Of a stretch of DNA of 64,000 bases, positions 17,315 to 26,187 are shown in pieces (position 1 is the stretch's first letter; the number at the start of each line of letters is the position of its first letter). The notes below the pieces were generated by a model. That model saw only the letters and a program-made list of their open reading frames with translations. It had not been told where the DNA came from and did no database searches. The stretch comes from Gp6-AA40 sp963741135. GTDB lineage: Bacteria > Acidobacteriota > Vicinamibacteria > Vicinamibacterales > UBA2999. The position numbers were made by a program, and so were the translations under genes. Location of the stretch: NCBI GenBank assembly GCA_963741135.1, contig CAVUHC010000007.1, forward strand, positions 806,001 through 870,000, written 5' to 3'.

Positions 17315-17920
17315 CTACCGCGTGGGGGCGCCGCCCGCCGTCGTCCCGCCTCCGGCCGGGGACGGCGGTAGCTTGCCGCCTTCGGCGAGGATCTTCATGT
17401 TCTGAAGCGCTTGCGTGAACCTCTCGGCCCTCCTCGCCCTGTCCGCTGCGCGAGCGGCGTCGTCCGGGAGCATCGAGTTGTCGAAAAACAATGTGTAAAC
17501 GATTTTCGAGGTGGTCGCCGTCAGTGGCCTGGTCTCGAGCGTGCCGTGATAGAGGTTGTACGGCTGGCCTTCCTTCGGGGTCTGGGTATAGGTGTACGAG
17601 AGCTCGGTCTTGCTCACCAGGACCTCGCCGCCTCCCACGGTGCGCACGGCGCCAAATTCTCCGTCCTTACCTGACGTGATTGTGCACCCAGTCGGGATCT
17701 GCAGCCATTCGGCGACATCGCAGTACTTGCCGATGCGCTTCCACACTTCCGCAGCCGGGCGGTTGACGGTGATCTCCATCGGAATAGACGTGTAGGTGGG
17801 CTTGGCCACTACAACCGAGCCGCTCGCGCTAGTAGGCGGCGTCTGAGCGTTGCCAGCGCCTATCAGACAGGCGAGCACGAGCGCGCAACTGACGGCTGTT
17901 CGCGTACAGTGAATTCGCAT
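17315..17920 (-). CDS. Secreted SRPBCC (START-like) protein
   Basis: Signal peptide (AVSCALVLACLIGAGNAQ), then a START/polyketide-cyclase type fold: SIPMEITVNRPAAEVWKRIG, YCDVAEWLQIPTGC, VRTVGGGEVLVSKTELSY, YHGTLETRPLTATTSKIVYT and an amphipathic C-terminal helix (RRAERFTQALQNMKILAEGG) with a Gly/Thr-rich tail. Such proteins bind small hydrophobic ligands; the ligand is unknown. 201 residues. It stands alone, divergent from the Crp fragment. Confidence 0.8.
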   Translation of the reverse strand: MRIHCTRTAVSCALVLACLIGAGNAQTPPTSASGSVVVAKPTYTSIPMEITVNRPAAEVWKRIGKYCDVAEWLQIPTGCTITSGKDGEFGAVRTVGGGEVLVSKTELSYTYTQTPKEGQPYNLYHGTLETRPLTATTSKIVYTLFFDNSMLPDDAARAADRARRAERFTQALQNMKILAEGGKLPPSPAGGGTTAGGAPTR

Positions 17921-18063
17921 CGATGTCCTCCTCGTTGGTCTCGTTTGGTGTCGCCGCAGGCAACGGCAGTGGCTGGGATCTTGTCACAGGGCAGCTGGAA
18001 CGCCAACAGGCGGCGGGAGTCGAGCGTGTTGGCGAGTCCAAAACGCGGAGCCGCTGGGTTGCG

Positions 18064-18213
18064 CATGAAATGTCGGTCGGGGAACGTTATCTGCAGTTTC
18101 TGAAGACGTACGCGGCAATCTCAATCCAGGTGCCTCAGCGGATGCTCGCTTCGTACTTCGGCGTCTCGCCCGAAACGCTCAGCCGAGTTCGCAAGCATCT
18201 CTCGCAAAAGTAG
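18064..18213 (+). pseudogene. C-terminal HTH fragment of a Crp/Fnr-type regulator
   Basis: The last about 45 codons encode GERYLQFLKTY, then QVPQRMLASYFGVSPETLSR and VRKHLSQK. This is the helix-turn-helix end of cyclic-nucleotide-binding-type regulators (RY..LL...P....VP...IAS.LG.TPE.LSR.R). The effector domain is absent; the upstream codons from 17923 are not recognisable. Remnant of a lost regulator gene. Confidence 0.65.
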
Positions 18214-18276
18214 CGGGCCCGCCAGCGTCTAGTGCCTGAGAATCACCCGGCGAAAGCATGTCGAGTCGTGCGAGAC

Positions 18277-18376
18277 GCCGCCTCGGAATCGTGCATGTTT
18301 GGCGAGCGCGAAGCACGAAGCAACTTGCCTGAAGGCGAGGCGGCGATACCAGACCGAACGAAGTGAGGGATGGTGA
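18277..18376. repeat. About 100-bp unit bounded by tRNA-Lys 3' ends, copy 1
   Basis: Starts at a short tRNA-Lys 3' fragment (GCCGCCTCGGAATCG, 18277-18291) and runs to the next one at 18377. The filler contains TGCATGTTTGGCGAGCGCGA and AACTTGCCTGAAGGCGAGGC. The same unit, with the same order and a 101-bp spacing, occurs at 56687-56787, 38 kb away. The filler has a small GCCTGAAGGC hairpin and no ORF. Confidence 0.8.
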
Positions 18377-18415
18377 GCCGCCTCGGAATCGAACCGAGAA
18401 CCCGCAGATTAAGAG
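18371..18415 (-). pseudogene. tRNA-Lys 3'-half fragment
   Basis: Minus-strand sequence from the anticodon loop (CTCTTAA) through the T arm (CTCGG TTCGATT CCGAG), acceptor 3' strand (GCGGCTC), discriminator A and CCA. These 45 bases match positions 32-76 of the intact tRNA-Lys at 58973-59048. The 5' half is replaced by unrelated sequence. It cannot form a tRNA. Confidence 0.85.
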
Positions 18416-18626
18416 CGGTCCACGCGCGCGGGCAAAAACGCCAAAGAATTGACCCTCACGCAGTCACCCTTCGCAAAGTGGTGCGTCCAGTCTACGAAGC
18501 GCATGTAAGAACGGTGTGAACGCCGGCTGTTCAGTTACGGCGCCGTCGTCGGCGATTCACGACGTCGTCATGCATGGTCACTAGACTTCGCTGCGATCTC
18601 AACTCTCAAGCGTAGCGAGGTGAACA

Positions 18627-21600
18627 ATGGTTGGACCTGCCCGTGCGTTGCCAGTCGGTGTAATGCTCTTGGTTGTCCTATTCGCTGCCGCTCCGTGTTT
18701 CGCGCAGTTTGAGACCGCCTCAGTTGTCGGAATGGTGAAGGACACGAGCGGTGCGGTTACGCCAGACACTTCTGTCACGTTGACCAACACCGCGACAGGC
18801 GTGTCGCTGACGCGCACGACCAACGGAAACGGCGTGTACGAATTCACGACCGTTCGACCGGGCGACTACGTCGTCACCGCGCAGAAGGCGGGGTTCGCGG
18901 TCGCGCTCGTCGACGGCGTTCGGGTCGAGGTCGCCGCGCGTCAACGCATTGATCTGCAGATGGCGGTCGGTGACGTGTCCGACCAGATCGAAGTAACGGC
19001 CACCGCTCCGCTGATTGACACTGACTCCAGCCAGCGCGGTCAGGTGATCGGCGCCGTTCCGATCCGTGAGCTGCCGCTCAATGGACGCGAGTACTCCTCG
19101 CTTGCGCTTCTGACCACAGGGGTCCGCCAATCGTCGCTCAACAAGAGCACCAACGGCACGCCGCGCGAAGGCGCGTTCAATGTCAATGGGCTGCGGAGCG
19201 TGTTCAACAACTTCCTCATCGATGGTCTCGACAACAACGCGTATGGCACGAGCAATCAGGGGTTTTCCAACCAGGTGATGCAGCCAGCACCCGACGCCGT
19301 TGGTGAATTCCGCGTCGTCACGAACAACCAGAGCGCAGAGTACGGCCGTGCCGCCGGCGCGACGATCAATGTGCTGTTCCGAAGTGGAACGAATCAATTT
19401 CACGGTGGCGGATGGGAGTTCTTTCGAGATACCTCGCTGAATGCAGCGCCCTACTTCCTGCCGCCCGACGGGAAGAAACCGCCCCTCCGCCGGAACCAGT
19501 TCGGCGGCGTGCTGGGTGGTCCGCTTCTCAAGGACAAGGCGTTCTTCTTCCTTGATTACGAAGGGTTCCGTCAGAACAAGCAACAGACCGCCTTCTCGAT
19601 TCTCCCGACCGCAGCACAGAATTCGGGCATCCTATCGGTTGACGTGCGCGATCCGCGAACCGGGGTCGTCTATCCGGCCGGGACGTCGATTCCGATGACT
19701 CCGTTCGCGAAGGCGGTCCTCGGCAGCCTCCCTGGTCCCAATGTGGCCGGCGCCGCCAACAACTACGCGATCTCCCAGCTCCTCACGAATCACTCCAACA
19801 AGGCTGACGGGAAGATTGATCTCCAGGTCAGCCCATCGCTCTCGCTGTTCGGGCGCTACGGCTGGCGGGTGCTCAACTCGAACGATCAGCCGCCGATTCC
19901 CCTGCCGGCGGGCGGGGGCGGGAATGGGAACATCTACGCTCGCAGCAGGCAGCTGGCGCTCGGCGCCACACTCGTTACCAGCCAGCGATCGCTGCTCGAG
20001 ATGCGGCTCGGCTGGTCGAACACGCGAGGTGGCAAGAATCCACCTGGTCTGGGCGCGTCAACGTCCATCAATATCCCGGGACTCCCCAGCGACGCGCGCA
20101 TTGCCGGAGGACTGCTGTCGGAAGCCATCAGCGGCTACTCGGCGTTCGGCCGGCAGGCAACCAATCCGCAGTGGCAGTATCCGACGCTGTGGAATCCGAA
20201 AATCAACTACACGTGGTTGAGGGGACGGCAGTCGCTCAAAGCGGGGTACGAGTACCAAGGCGTCGCCGTGCAGGTGATGGACGTCAATCCGCTGTACGGT
20301 CTCGACTCCTACACCGGTCAGTTCACCCGTCCTGCAGGGGCGGCGGCGAATAACATCTACAACCTGTCTGATTTCATGCTGGGCCTACGCTCGCAATACG
20401 CCATCAGCACGCTGTTTGTCGCCGAGATGCGCCAGAAGATGAATTTCGCATACGTTCAGGACGACCTGCGCGTGAACGATCGGCTGACGGTCAACACCGG
20501 CCTGCGCTACGAGTACGCCACACCGATGTGGGACGCGAACAACCGGCTTACGAACTTCGATCCTGTCACCGTCAAGATGGTCGCCGCGAGCAGCGGATCG
20601 ATCCAGAACCGGTCGCTCGTCAACCCCGATCGGAATGACTTTGCGCCGCGACTGGGATTCGCGTACACCGCCGCGGCGAACACGGTGGTCCATGGCGGTT
20701 GGGGCGTCAGCTACGTTCATTGGGACCGCATCGGATCCGCCAACCTGCTCGCGATCAACGGTCCGCAGGTGATTCGTGGGGTCGTCAATCAGACAGACGC
20801 GGCCTCCGCCAGCTTCCTTCAAACCGAGCAGGGCTTTCCAGCCAGCTTGACCGACGCGTCGACGTTCAACCCGCTGGCCTCGCTCATCAGCTACATTCCG
20901 AAAGACTATCAGTCCGGCATGGTGCAGAACTGGTTCGCGTCGGTGCAGCGCCAGTTCGGCCCGGGTATGGTCGTCGACATCGCCTACGTCGGTAACAAGG
21001 CGGCCGATCTCCTGATGGTCGGCAACTTGAACCAGGCAGCACCGAACAACTCCGCCGGCACCCTTTCGCTGCAGACCCGCCGGCCGATCCCCACGTTCGG
21101 TGATATCACCGAGGTCTTCAATGGCGGCAAATCACGGTACGATGCGCTGCAAATGAAATACGAGTGGCGGGCGGGTGCCAACCTCAACCTGCTCAGCGCG
21201 CTGACGTTGTCGAAAGCGAAGGACAACTCCTCCCAGTCGCTCGAGAACGCCAACGGCAACTCCCCGGCTCCACAGGACATCCACAACATCGCGGCCGATT
21301 ACGGCACTTCCGGCTACAACCAACCGTTCAACAGCACGACGAGCATCGTGTGGATGCTGCCGTTCGGTCGCGGAAAAGCGTGGGGAGACTGGCAGGTTGC
21401 CGGCATCAACACCGTCACGCCTGGCGAGCCCGTCACGTTCACTTACAGCCCGGCGGCCGCGTTCCAGGTCTCGGGCATCACCAACGACTTCGCGGGCGCG
21501 AACAATTACCGGCCGAACGTGACGTGCGATCCCTACGCCAGCCAGCGCTCCATCACCGGCTGGTTCAACCCGGCCTGCGTGTCGATTCCCACCGACCCGA

Positions 21601-21851
21601 GCCAGCCATTCGGCAACACGCCGCGCAACAGCGTCCGGGGACCGAACTTCTGGACCTTCGATCTCGCCGTGAGCAAGCAGCTGGCGCTCGCCGGCGCGGC
21701 ACGGCTGCAGCTGCGGCTCGAGGCGTTCAACCTGTTCAACCGCGTAGACTTCACGGCGCCCAACGGCAACCGCAGCTCGAGCGGCTTCGGCACGATTACG
21801 TCGAGCTACGATCCGCGTCAGATGCAGCTCGGATTGAAGGTCCTGTGGTAG
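18627..21851 (+). CDS. Oar-like TonB-dependent receptor with carboxypeptidase-regulatory-like domain
   Basis: Signal peptide (GVMLLVVLFAAAPCFAQ), then a CarboxypepD_reg-like beta domain (about residues 28-115: VVGMVKDTSGAVTPDTSVTL, GVYEFTTVRPGDYVVTAQK), a plug domain with IRELPLNGREYSSLALLTTG and INVLFRSGTNQFHGGGWEFF, and a long barrel to the C-terminal aromatic W (LGLKVLW). 1074 residues, normal for the family. Outer-membrane uptake of a complex ligand is likely; the substrate is unknown. The stop is five bases before the glycerophosphodiesterase start, so they may be cotranscribed. Confidence 0.92.
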   Translation: MVGPARALPVGVMLLVVLFAAAPCFAQFETASVVGMVKDTSGAVTPDTSVTLTNTATGVSLTRTTNGNGVYEFTTVRPGDYVVTAQKAGFAVALVDGVRVEVAARQRIDLQMAVGDVSDQIEVTATAPLIDTDSSQRGQVIGAVPIRELPLNGREYSSLALLTTGVRQSSLNKSTNGTPREGAFNVNGLRSVFNNFLIDGLDNNAYGTSNQGFSNQVMQPAPDAVGEFRVVTNNQSAEYGRAAGATINVLFRSGTNQFHGGGWEFFRDTSLNAAPYFLPPDGKKPPLRRNQFGGVLGGPLLKDKAFFFLDYEGFRQNKQQTAFSILPTAAQNSGILSVDVRDPRTGVVYPAGTSIPMTPFAKAVLGSLPGPNVAGAANNYAISQLLTNHSNKADGKIDLQVSPSLSLFGRYGWRVLNSNDQPPIPLPAGGGGNGNIYARSRQLALGATLVTSQRSLLEMRLGWSNTRGGKNPPGLGASTSINIPGLPSDARIAGGLLSEAISGYSAFGRQATNPQWQYPTLWNPKINYTWLRGRQSLKAGYEYQGVAVQVMDVNPLYGLDSYTGQFTRPAGAAANNIYNLSDFMLGLRSQYAISTLFVAEMRQKMNFAYVQDDLRVNDRLTVNTGLRYEYATPMWDANNRLTNFDPVTVKMVAASSGSIQNRSLVNPDRNDFAPRLGFAYTAAANTVVHGGWGVSYVHWDRIGSANLLAINGPQVIRGVVNQTDAASASFLQTEQGFPASLTDASTFNPLASLISYIPKDYQSGMVQNWFASVQRQFGPGMVVDIAYVGNKAADLLMVGNLNQAAPNNSAGTLSLQTRRPIPTFGDITEVFNGGKSRYDALQMKYEWRAGANLNLLSALTLSKAKDNSSQSLENANGNSPAPQDIHNIAADYGTSGYNQPFNSTTSIVWMLPFGRGKAWGDWQVAGINTVTPGEPVTFTYSPAAAFQVSGITNDFAGANNYRPNVTCDPYASQRSITGWFNPACVSIPTDPSQPFGNTPRNSVRGPNFWTFDLAVSKQLALAGAARLQLRLEAFNLFNRVDFTAPNGNRSSSGFGTITSSYDPRQMQLGLKVLW

Positions 21852-21856
21852 TCCGG

Positions 21857-22865
21857 ATGCCGTCGATCGTGCGTTTCGCCGCGTTGCTACTTGCCGTCGC
21901 GGCCGTGACGATGTCTGGGTCCGCCGCCATGCCTAGCCCGCTCATCATCGGCCATCGTGGCGCGGCCGGGCACCGCCCCGAGCACACGCTTACCGGTTAC
22001 CGCCTCGCCGCGGAAATGGGCGCGGACTACATCGAGCCGGATCTCGTCTCGACGAAGGACGGCGTGCTCATCGCGCGGCACGAGAACGAAATCGGCAGTA
22101 CCACCGACGCCGCCACGAAGTTCCCCGACCGAAAGCGGACGAAGACCGTCGACGGCATGACGGTGGCGGGCTGGTTCTCTGAGGACTTCACCCTTGCCGA
22201 GATCAAGACGCTGCGGGCACGGGAGCGCCTCGACGTTCCGCTCGCAGGCGTGGGACGGGCAGTACCAGGTTCCGACATTCGACGAGGTGATCGAGCTGGC
22301 ACAGCAGCTCGGGAAGGAGCTTGGCCGTCCGATTGGAATCTATCCGGAAACGAAACACCCGACGTACTTCAGGACGATTGGACTGCCGATCGAGGACCGG
22401 ATGCTCGCGGCGCTCGATCGCCATGGTTGGAACACAGCGAGTGCGCCGGTTTTCATTCAGTCGTTCGAGACAAACCTTCGCGAGATTCGACCCAAGACGC
22501 AGATCAAGCTGATTCAACTCATCGAACGCCGGATTCCGAATGACGCGGAGCTGCGCGCGATCAAGTCGTACGCGGACGGCATCGGGCCGAACAGCCGTCT
22601 GGTGGTTCCGGCCAACCCGGACGGCACGTTGATGGCGCCGACCGATCTCATTGCCCGTGCGCACGCACTCGGCCTGCTCGTTCACACCTGGACACTGCGC
22701 AGCGAGCCGATGTTTCTGTCATCGTCTTACCACGGCGATCCCGGGGCCGAGTATCGTCAGTTCCGGGATCTGGGCGTCGACGGTATCTTCACGGACTTTG
22801 CCGATGCCGCGGCCCGCGCGTTGAACTCACCGTCGAGGGGGCCAGCTCAAAACTCTGATCGTTGA
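21857..22865 (+). CDS. Glycerophosphodiester phosphodiesterase, one frameshift
   Basis: Hydrolyses glycerophosphodiesters to glycerol-3-phosphate and an alcohol. A signal peptide precedes LIIGHRGAAGHRPEHTLTGY, then GADYIEPDLVSTKDGVLIAR and HENEIGSTTDA, giving the catalytic HRG...E.T and E.D...T.DG...H pattern. The frame breaks near 22245 between RERLDV and AWDGQYQVPTFDEVIELAQ; the rest has IYPETKHPTYF, GPNSRLVVPANP and GVDGIFTDFAD. Joined length about 336, similar to periplasmic GlpQ. The frame change looks like a one-base indel. Confidence 0.88.
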
Positions 22866-22985
22866 GTTCGAGCCTTGCAATAAGGAGGAGCCGTCCGGAG
22901 CTCTGCACGTTTGCACCGGATGAGATTGCGAAGGCAGTGGGCATGGCCTCGCGACGCTTCGCACGGCAGTTGCAGACGACAGGGT

Positions 22986-23174
22986 ATGACCATCAAGAAG
23001 CAATTGAGGCAGATTCTCGGGAAAAAGGCGACGCGGCGCATGTACAAGGCAGCACCGTGGGTAGGCGGCGCAATCGCGCTCGCTTCAGTTGGCGGTGCGA
23101 TGCGGCGGAGGAGTGTCGGAATCGCTGACACGGTCCGCAACGATCCTGCGCGGGACAAGAGCTCTGCCGAATAG
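22986..23174 (+). CDS. Small basic hypothetical protein
   Basis: 63 residues from ATG 22986: MTIKKQLRQILGKKATRRMY, then a short hydrophobic stretch WVGGAIALASVGGAMRRR. The ribosome binding site is weak. No recognised family; the strongly basic N-terminus with one short helix resembles small membrane-associated proteins. Kept because the frame is clean and the spacing to the next gene is short. Confidence 0.4.
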   Translation: MTIKKQLRQILGKKATRRMYKAAPWVGGAIALASVGGAMRRRSVGIADTVRNDPARDKSSAE

Positions 23175-23191
23175 CAGGGCATTGACCTCAA

Positions 23192-23662
23192 GTGGCACTG
23201 AATCTCGACACCATCGCCGCGATCAGTCGCGACATCACCGCCGACCATGATCCGCCACTTGAAGTGGTCGGCATCGCGTCGAGTGACGGTGGCTCTGATC
23301 GGGTTGAGCTACTCGTCACGATCGTGGGGTGCCATCAGGAACCATGCGTCCTGATGCTCAATCTCACGCGCACGGAAACCTCGCAGTTTGAACGCGAGTT
23401 GAAGGACAAGCTGCGCGAGAAATTCGCCGATCATCGACGTCGGGCGCGAAGAGGACCAGGCAAAGAGTCCGACGAGCAGGCCCCACACGCAGCCGTTCAT
23501 CAGGCTGACGGCAAGTTCCTTGCTCATGAGTCGCCATGCTGCAGCGCCTTGAATCTGATCGACGGCCAGCGCCCGAATGACGAGCGCCATCGTCTGGTTG
23601 CCGGTGTTGCCGCCTATGCTGGCGACGATGGGCATGAGCGCCGCAGCGCGGCCAGCTCCTGA
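23192..23662 (+). CDS. Hypothetical protein, 3' end probably replaced
   Basis: GTG start. The first about 80 residues look like a real protein (LDTIAAISRDITADHDPP, VELLVTIVGCHQEPCVLMLN, SQFERELKDKLREKF). From about 23440 on, the frame runs antisense to the MgtE remnant and becomes low-quality (RRRARRGPGKE...), so the original C-terminus has probably been lost in a tail-to-tail fusion with mgtE. Function unknown. Confidence 0.5.
   Translation: MALNLDTIAAISRDITADHDPPLEVVGIASSDGGSDRVELLVTIVGCHQEPCVLMLNLTRTETSQFERELKDKLREKFADHRRRARRGPGKESDEQAPHAAVHQADGKFLAHESPCCSALNLIDGQRPNDERHRLVAGVAAYAGDDGHERRSAASS
23440..23660 (-). pseudogene. Continuation of MgtE after a frameshift, C-terminus missing
   Basis: In the frame next to the chimeric ORF: ALMPIVASIGGNTGNQTMAL, VIRALAVDQI and ELAVSLMNGCVWGLLVGLFAW. 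This is the conserved MgtE transmembrane region (MPIVASIGGN.GNQT is the magnesium-transporter signature). The last two or three helices of the pore domain are absent, because the sequence passes into the antisense of the 23192 gene at about 23440-23455. The transporter cannot be complete. Confidence 0.75.
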
Positions 23663-25923
23663 ATCGTGCTTTCGAACCGGCCGATGACGCGAGAGGCGAC
23701 GAACGCGGTCACGAGGTTGATGGCGAGCCACGGCCAGCGATTGCGCGCGCTGTCCCAGGGGGCGGCGAACAAGTCTTCGTCGCCGCTCAGTCCGGCGCGC
23801 TTGAGCGCGCGAAGATTCGACTCGTCGCGCAGGATGTCCATGACCGTATCGACGGTCAGGCGACCTACGAGCTTGCCTCGGTCGTCTACCACGGGCGCGG
23901 ACACAAGATCGTAGCGCTCGAACGCCTTGGCCGCGTCGCTCGCATTCTGCCGAGGACCGAAGCTGATGGTGTCGTCGCTCATCGCGCCGACCACCGGTGA
24001 CGACGGGTCCCGGAGCAGCAGCGCCTGCAGAGGTACGGTCCCGCGCAAGCACATGACGCGAGTCGATGACGAACACGCGATCCGTCTGCGGCGGAAGCTC
24101 GCCGCAGCCGCACGGAGGTCAGTGAGCGCCTGCTGGATCGATTGCGTCTCGGCCACGGCGACCCACTCGCGGGTCATGTAATGGCCCACGCAATCGTCCT
24201 CGTAGAGTATCGAGTTCTCGTAGACGGATCGGTCGCTCGAATCGAGCGCGCGGGATGCCTCGTGCAGGACGTCGGCGGGCACTGACTCCGAGACGTACGC
24301 GAGGTCCTCCGGGTCGAGCGTCAACAGGAGCCTGACCAGATCCTCGCGTGACGTGGCGTCGACGAGCGACTGTCGAACCACCTCCGAGACCTCGACGAAC
24401 ACCAGGCCTGCCTGATCGGCGCCGATCTGCGCCCAGACCGTTCCGCGATCCTCGACGGGTACCTCGTCGGGATGCCGCACCAAGTCGCGGGGCTTGAAGG
24501 CATCGGTACTTGGCAGGATGAGGCGTGGCGAGGCGTTCGGCGTCTTGAAATCGAACGCGCTGGTGAGATCTCCGGCGACCGCACGCCGCCAGGGCGTGAT
24601 GTTGGATTCGATCAAGTCCAGGTGATGGTGGGCGAAGCGCTCCTCCAGGAAGCGGATCAGCGACGTGTGGTCGAAGAGCTCCGAGTTGACCCAGCCGCCT
24701 TTGCTCCACGGCGAGACGACCAGCATCGGAACCCGCACACCAAGCCCGTAGGGGCCGCTCGCGTGGCCAGTGTCACCCGGGAAGACTTCGTTGGTGGTTT
24801 CGACGGTTGACAGGCCTTGTGCACGGGACTGCGGCGGGGTTGGTGGAACCAGGTGATCGAAGAAACCACCTTCCTCGTCGTAGGTGATGAACAGGGCCGT
24901 CTTGCTCCAGACCGCCGGATTCGAGGTCAGGATGTCAATGACCTGCGAGACGTACCACGCGCCATAGTCCGGTGCGTGGTTCGGGTGTTCGCTATATGCC
25001 TCGGGGGCGACAATCCAGGACACCTGCGGCAGTCTGTTGTGCCGCACATCCTCCCGGAGGATGTCCATCAGTCTGTCCGGCTCGCGGTTTTGCGCGAGGA
25101 TGTTTGTGCCGGTCCGGGCTCTGTCGGCCAGCGGAGTTCCGTTCAGCGCGAACTGATACTGATGGAAATAGAGGAGCGAGTTGTCCCCGTAGTTGCCGAT
25201 GTACGGGTCGTCGGTCCAGCCCCAGAAGCCAGCCGCATCCAGGCCGACGCCAACATCCTGATAGATTTTCCACGTGATGCCGGCCCTCTGGAGGCGCTCA
25301 GGATAGGTTGACCAGTCGTAGCCTGCTTCGGCGTTCGTGATGACGGGGCCGCCTCCGGCACCGTCGTTGCCGACCCAGCCCGTCCACATATGGTAGCGAT
25401 TAGGATCGGTCGGCCCCATCAGCGAGCAATGATAGTTGTCACAGATGGTGAAGGCATCCGCCAGCGCAAACGGGTACGGGAGGTCCTTGCGAGTGTGATA
25501 GGTCATCGTCGTCACACCCTTGTTCGGCACCCATCGATCGTAGTTGCCCGCATTCCAGGCGGCATGGGTGTCGGCCCAGCCGTGGGGTGGGTCCGGCAGG
25601 AACGTCATGCCGAGGTCGTCTACGTTCGGACGGAACGGTAGAAGATAGCCGGCGCCGTTGGGTTGATGCCACACGGATCGTCCGGACGGCAGTTTCACGG
25701 CGCGCGGATCGGCAAAGCCACGAACGCCGCGCATCGTGCCGAAGTAGTGGTCGAACGATCGATTCTCCTGCATCAGAAAGACTATGTGCTCGACATCAGC
25801 GATGGTCCCGGTACGGTTGTGCGCGGGGATCTCGAGCGCGCGACTGAAGTCCAGCGGTAGCGCGGCGGCCACTGCCGGGGTTCCCATCAATTTGAGGAAT
25901 GTGCGACGGTCGGTCGTGTTCAT
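23614..25923 (-). CDS. Phospholipase C / MgtE chimeric ORF
   Basis: Residues 1 to about 490 form a Tat-exported phosphoesterase of the bacterial phospholipase C family (PF04185 type): RRTFLKLMG Tat motif, VFLMQENRSFDHYFGTMRG, WHQPNG, HCSLMGPTDPNRYHMWTGW, FITYDEEGGFFDHLVPPTPP and GLGVRVPMLVVSPWSKGG. From about residue 495 the same frame becomes an MgtE N domain (DLVRLLLTLDPEDLAYVSES) and a CBS pair (about 578-705, YMTREWVAVAE...VVDDRGKLVGRLTVD) and then the first pore helix. Two compensating shifts near 24100 disturb the first CBS domain. The first MgtE helices are missing. A secreted lipase and a cytosolic sensor domain make no topological sense together, so this is likely a deletion fusion. 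Ends by frameshift near 23650. Confidence 0.8.
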   Translation of the reverse strand: MNTTDRRTFLKLMGTPAVAAALPLDFSRALEIPAHNRTGTIADVEHIVFLMQENRSFDHYFGTMRGVRGFADPRAVKLPSGRSVWHQPNGAGYLLPFRPNVDDLGMTFLPDPPHGWADTHAAWNAGNYDRWVPNKGVTTMTYHTRKDLPYPFALADAFTICDNYHCSLMGPTDPNRYHMWTGWVGNDGAGGGPVITNAEAGYDWSTYPERLQRAGITWKIYQDVGVGLDAAGFWGWTDDPYIGNYGDNSLLYFHQYQFALNGTPLADRARTGTNILAQNREPDRLMDILREDVRHNRLPQVSWIVAPEAYSEHPNHAPDYGAWYVSQVIDILTSNPAVWSKTALFITYDEEGGFFDHLVPPTPPQSRAQGLSTVETTNEVFPGDTGHASGPYGLGVRVPMLVVSPWSKGGWVNSELFDHTSLIRFLEERFAHHHLDLIESNITPWRRAVAGDLTSAFDFKTPNASPRLILPSTDAFKPRDLVRHPDEVPVEDRGTVWAQIGADQAGLVFVEVSEVVRQSLVDATSREDLVRLLLTLDPEDLAYVSESVPADVLHEASRALDSSDRSVYENSILYEDDCVGHYMTREWVAVAETQSIQQALTDLRAAAASFRRRRIACSSSTRVMCLRGTVPLQALLLRDPSSPVVGAMSDDTISFGPRQNASDAAKAFERYDLVSAPVVDDRGKLVGRLTVDTVMDILRDESNLRALKRAGLSGDEDLFAAPWDSARNRWPWLAINLVTAFVASRVIGRFESTIQELAALRRSCPSSPA

Positions 25924-26187
25924 GACAGGTGCCTCTCAGTTAGTCTTTGCTCAAAGACAGGACCGGGGCACGCTATCAACCGAATGTCTATTCGATGTGT
26001 CGAGCGTTCAATGATTGAGTAAACACACTTGCGCCTTCTCAGTACGCGCATGCGCCCGCGTTGTCAATCTTTTGCATTCGCCTTTACGTCTTCGATGCCG
26101 CACCGTCGCTCTAGGGTCACAGTCGCTTCTTACCATCCATTCAAAGAACTGCCTGAGGTCTACCGGACCACATGACGGAGGTTTGAC

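Noticed and set aside
18264..18415. CRISPR-like repeat array at the tRNA fragments
   Set aside because: Only one full unit per site, repeats are tRNA-derived, there is no regular repeat-spacer alternation and no cas genes anywhere in the window.
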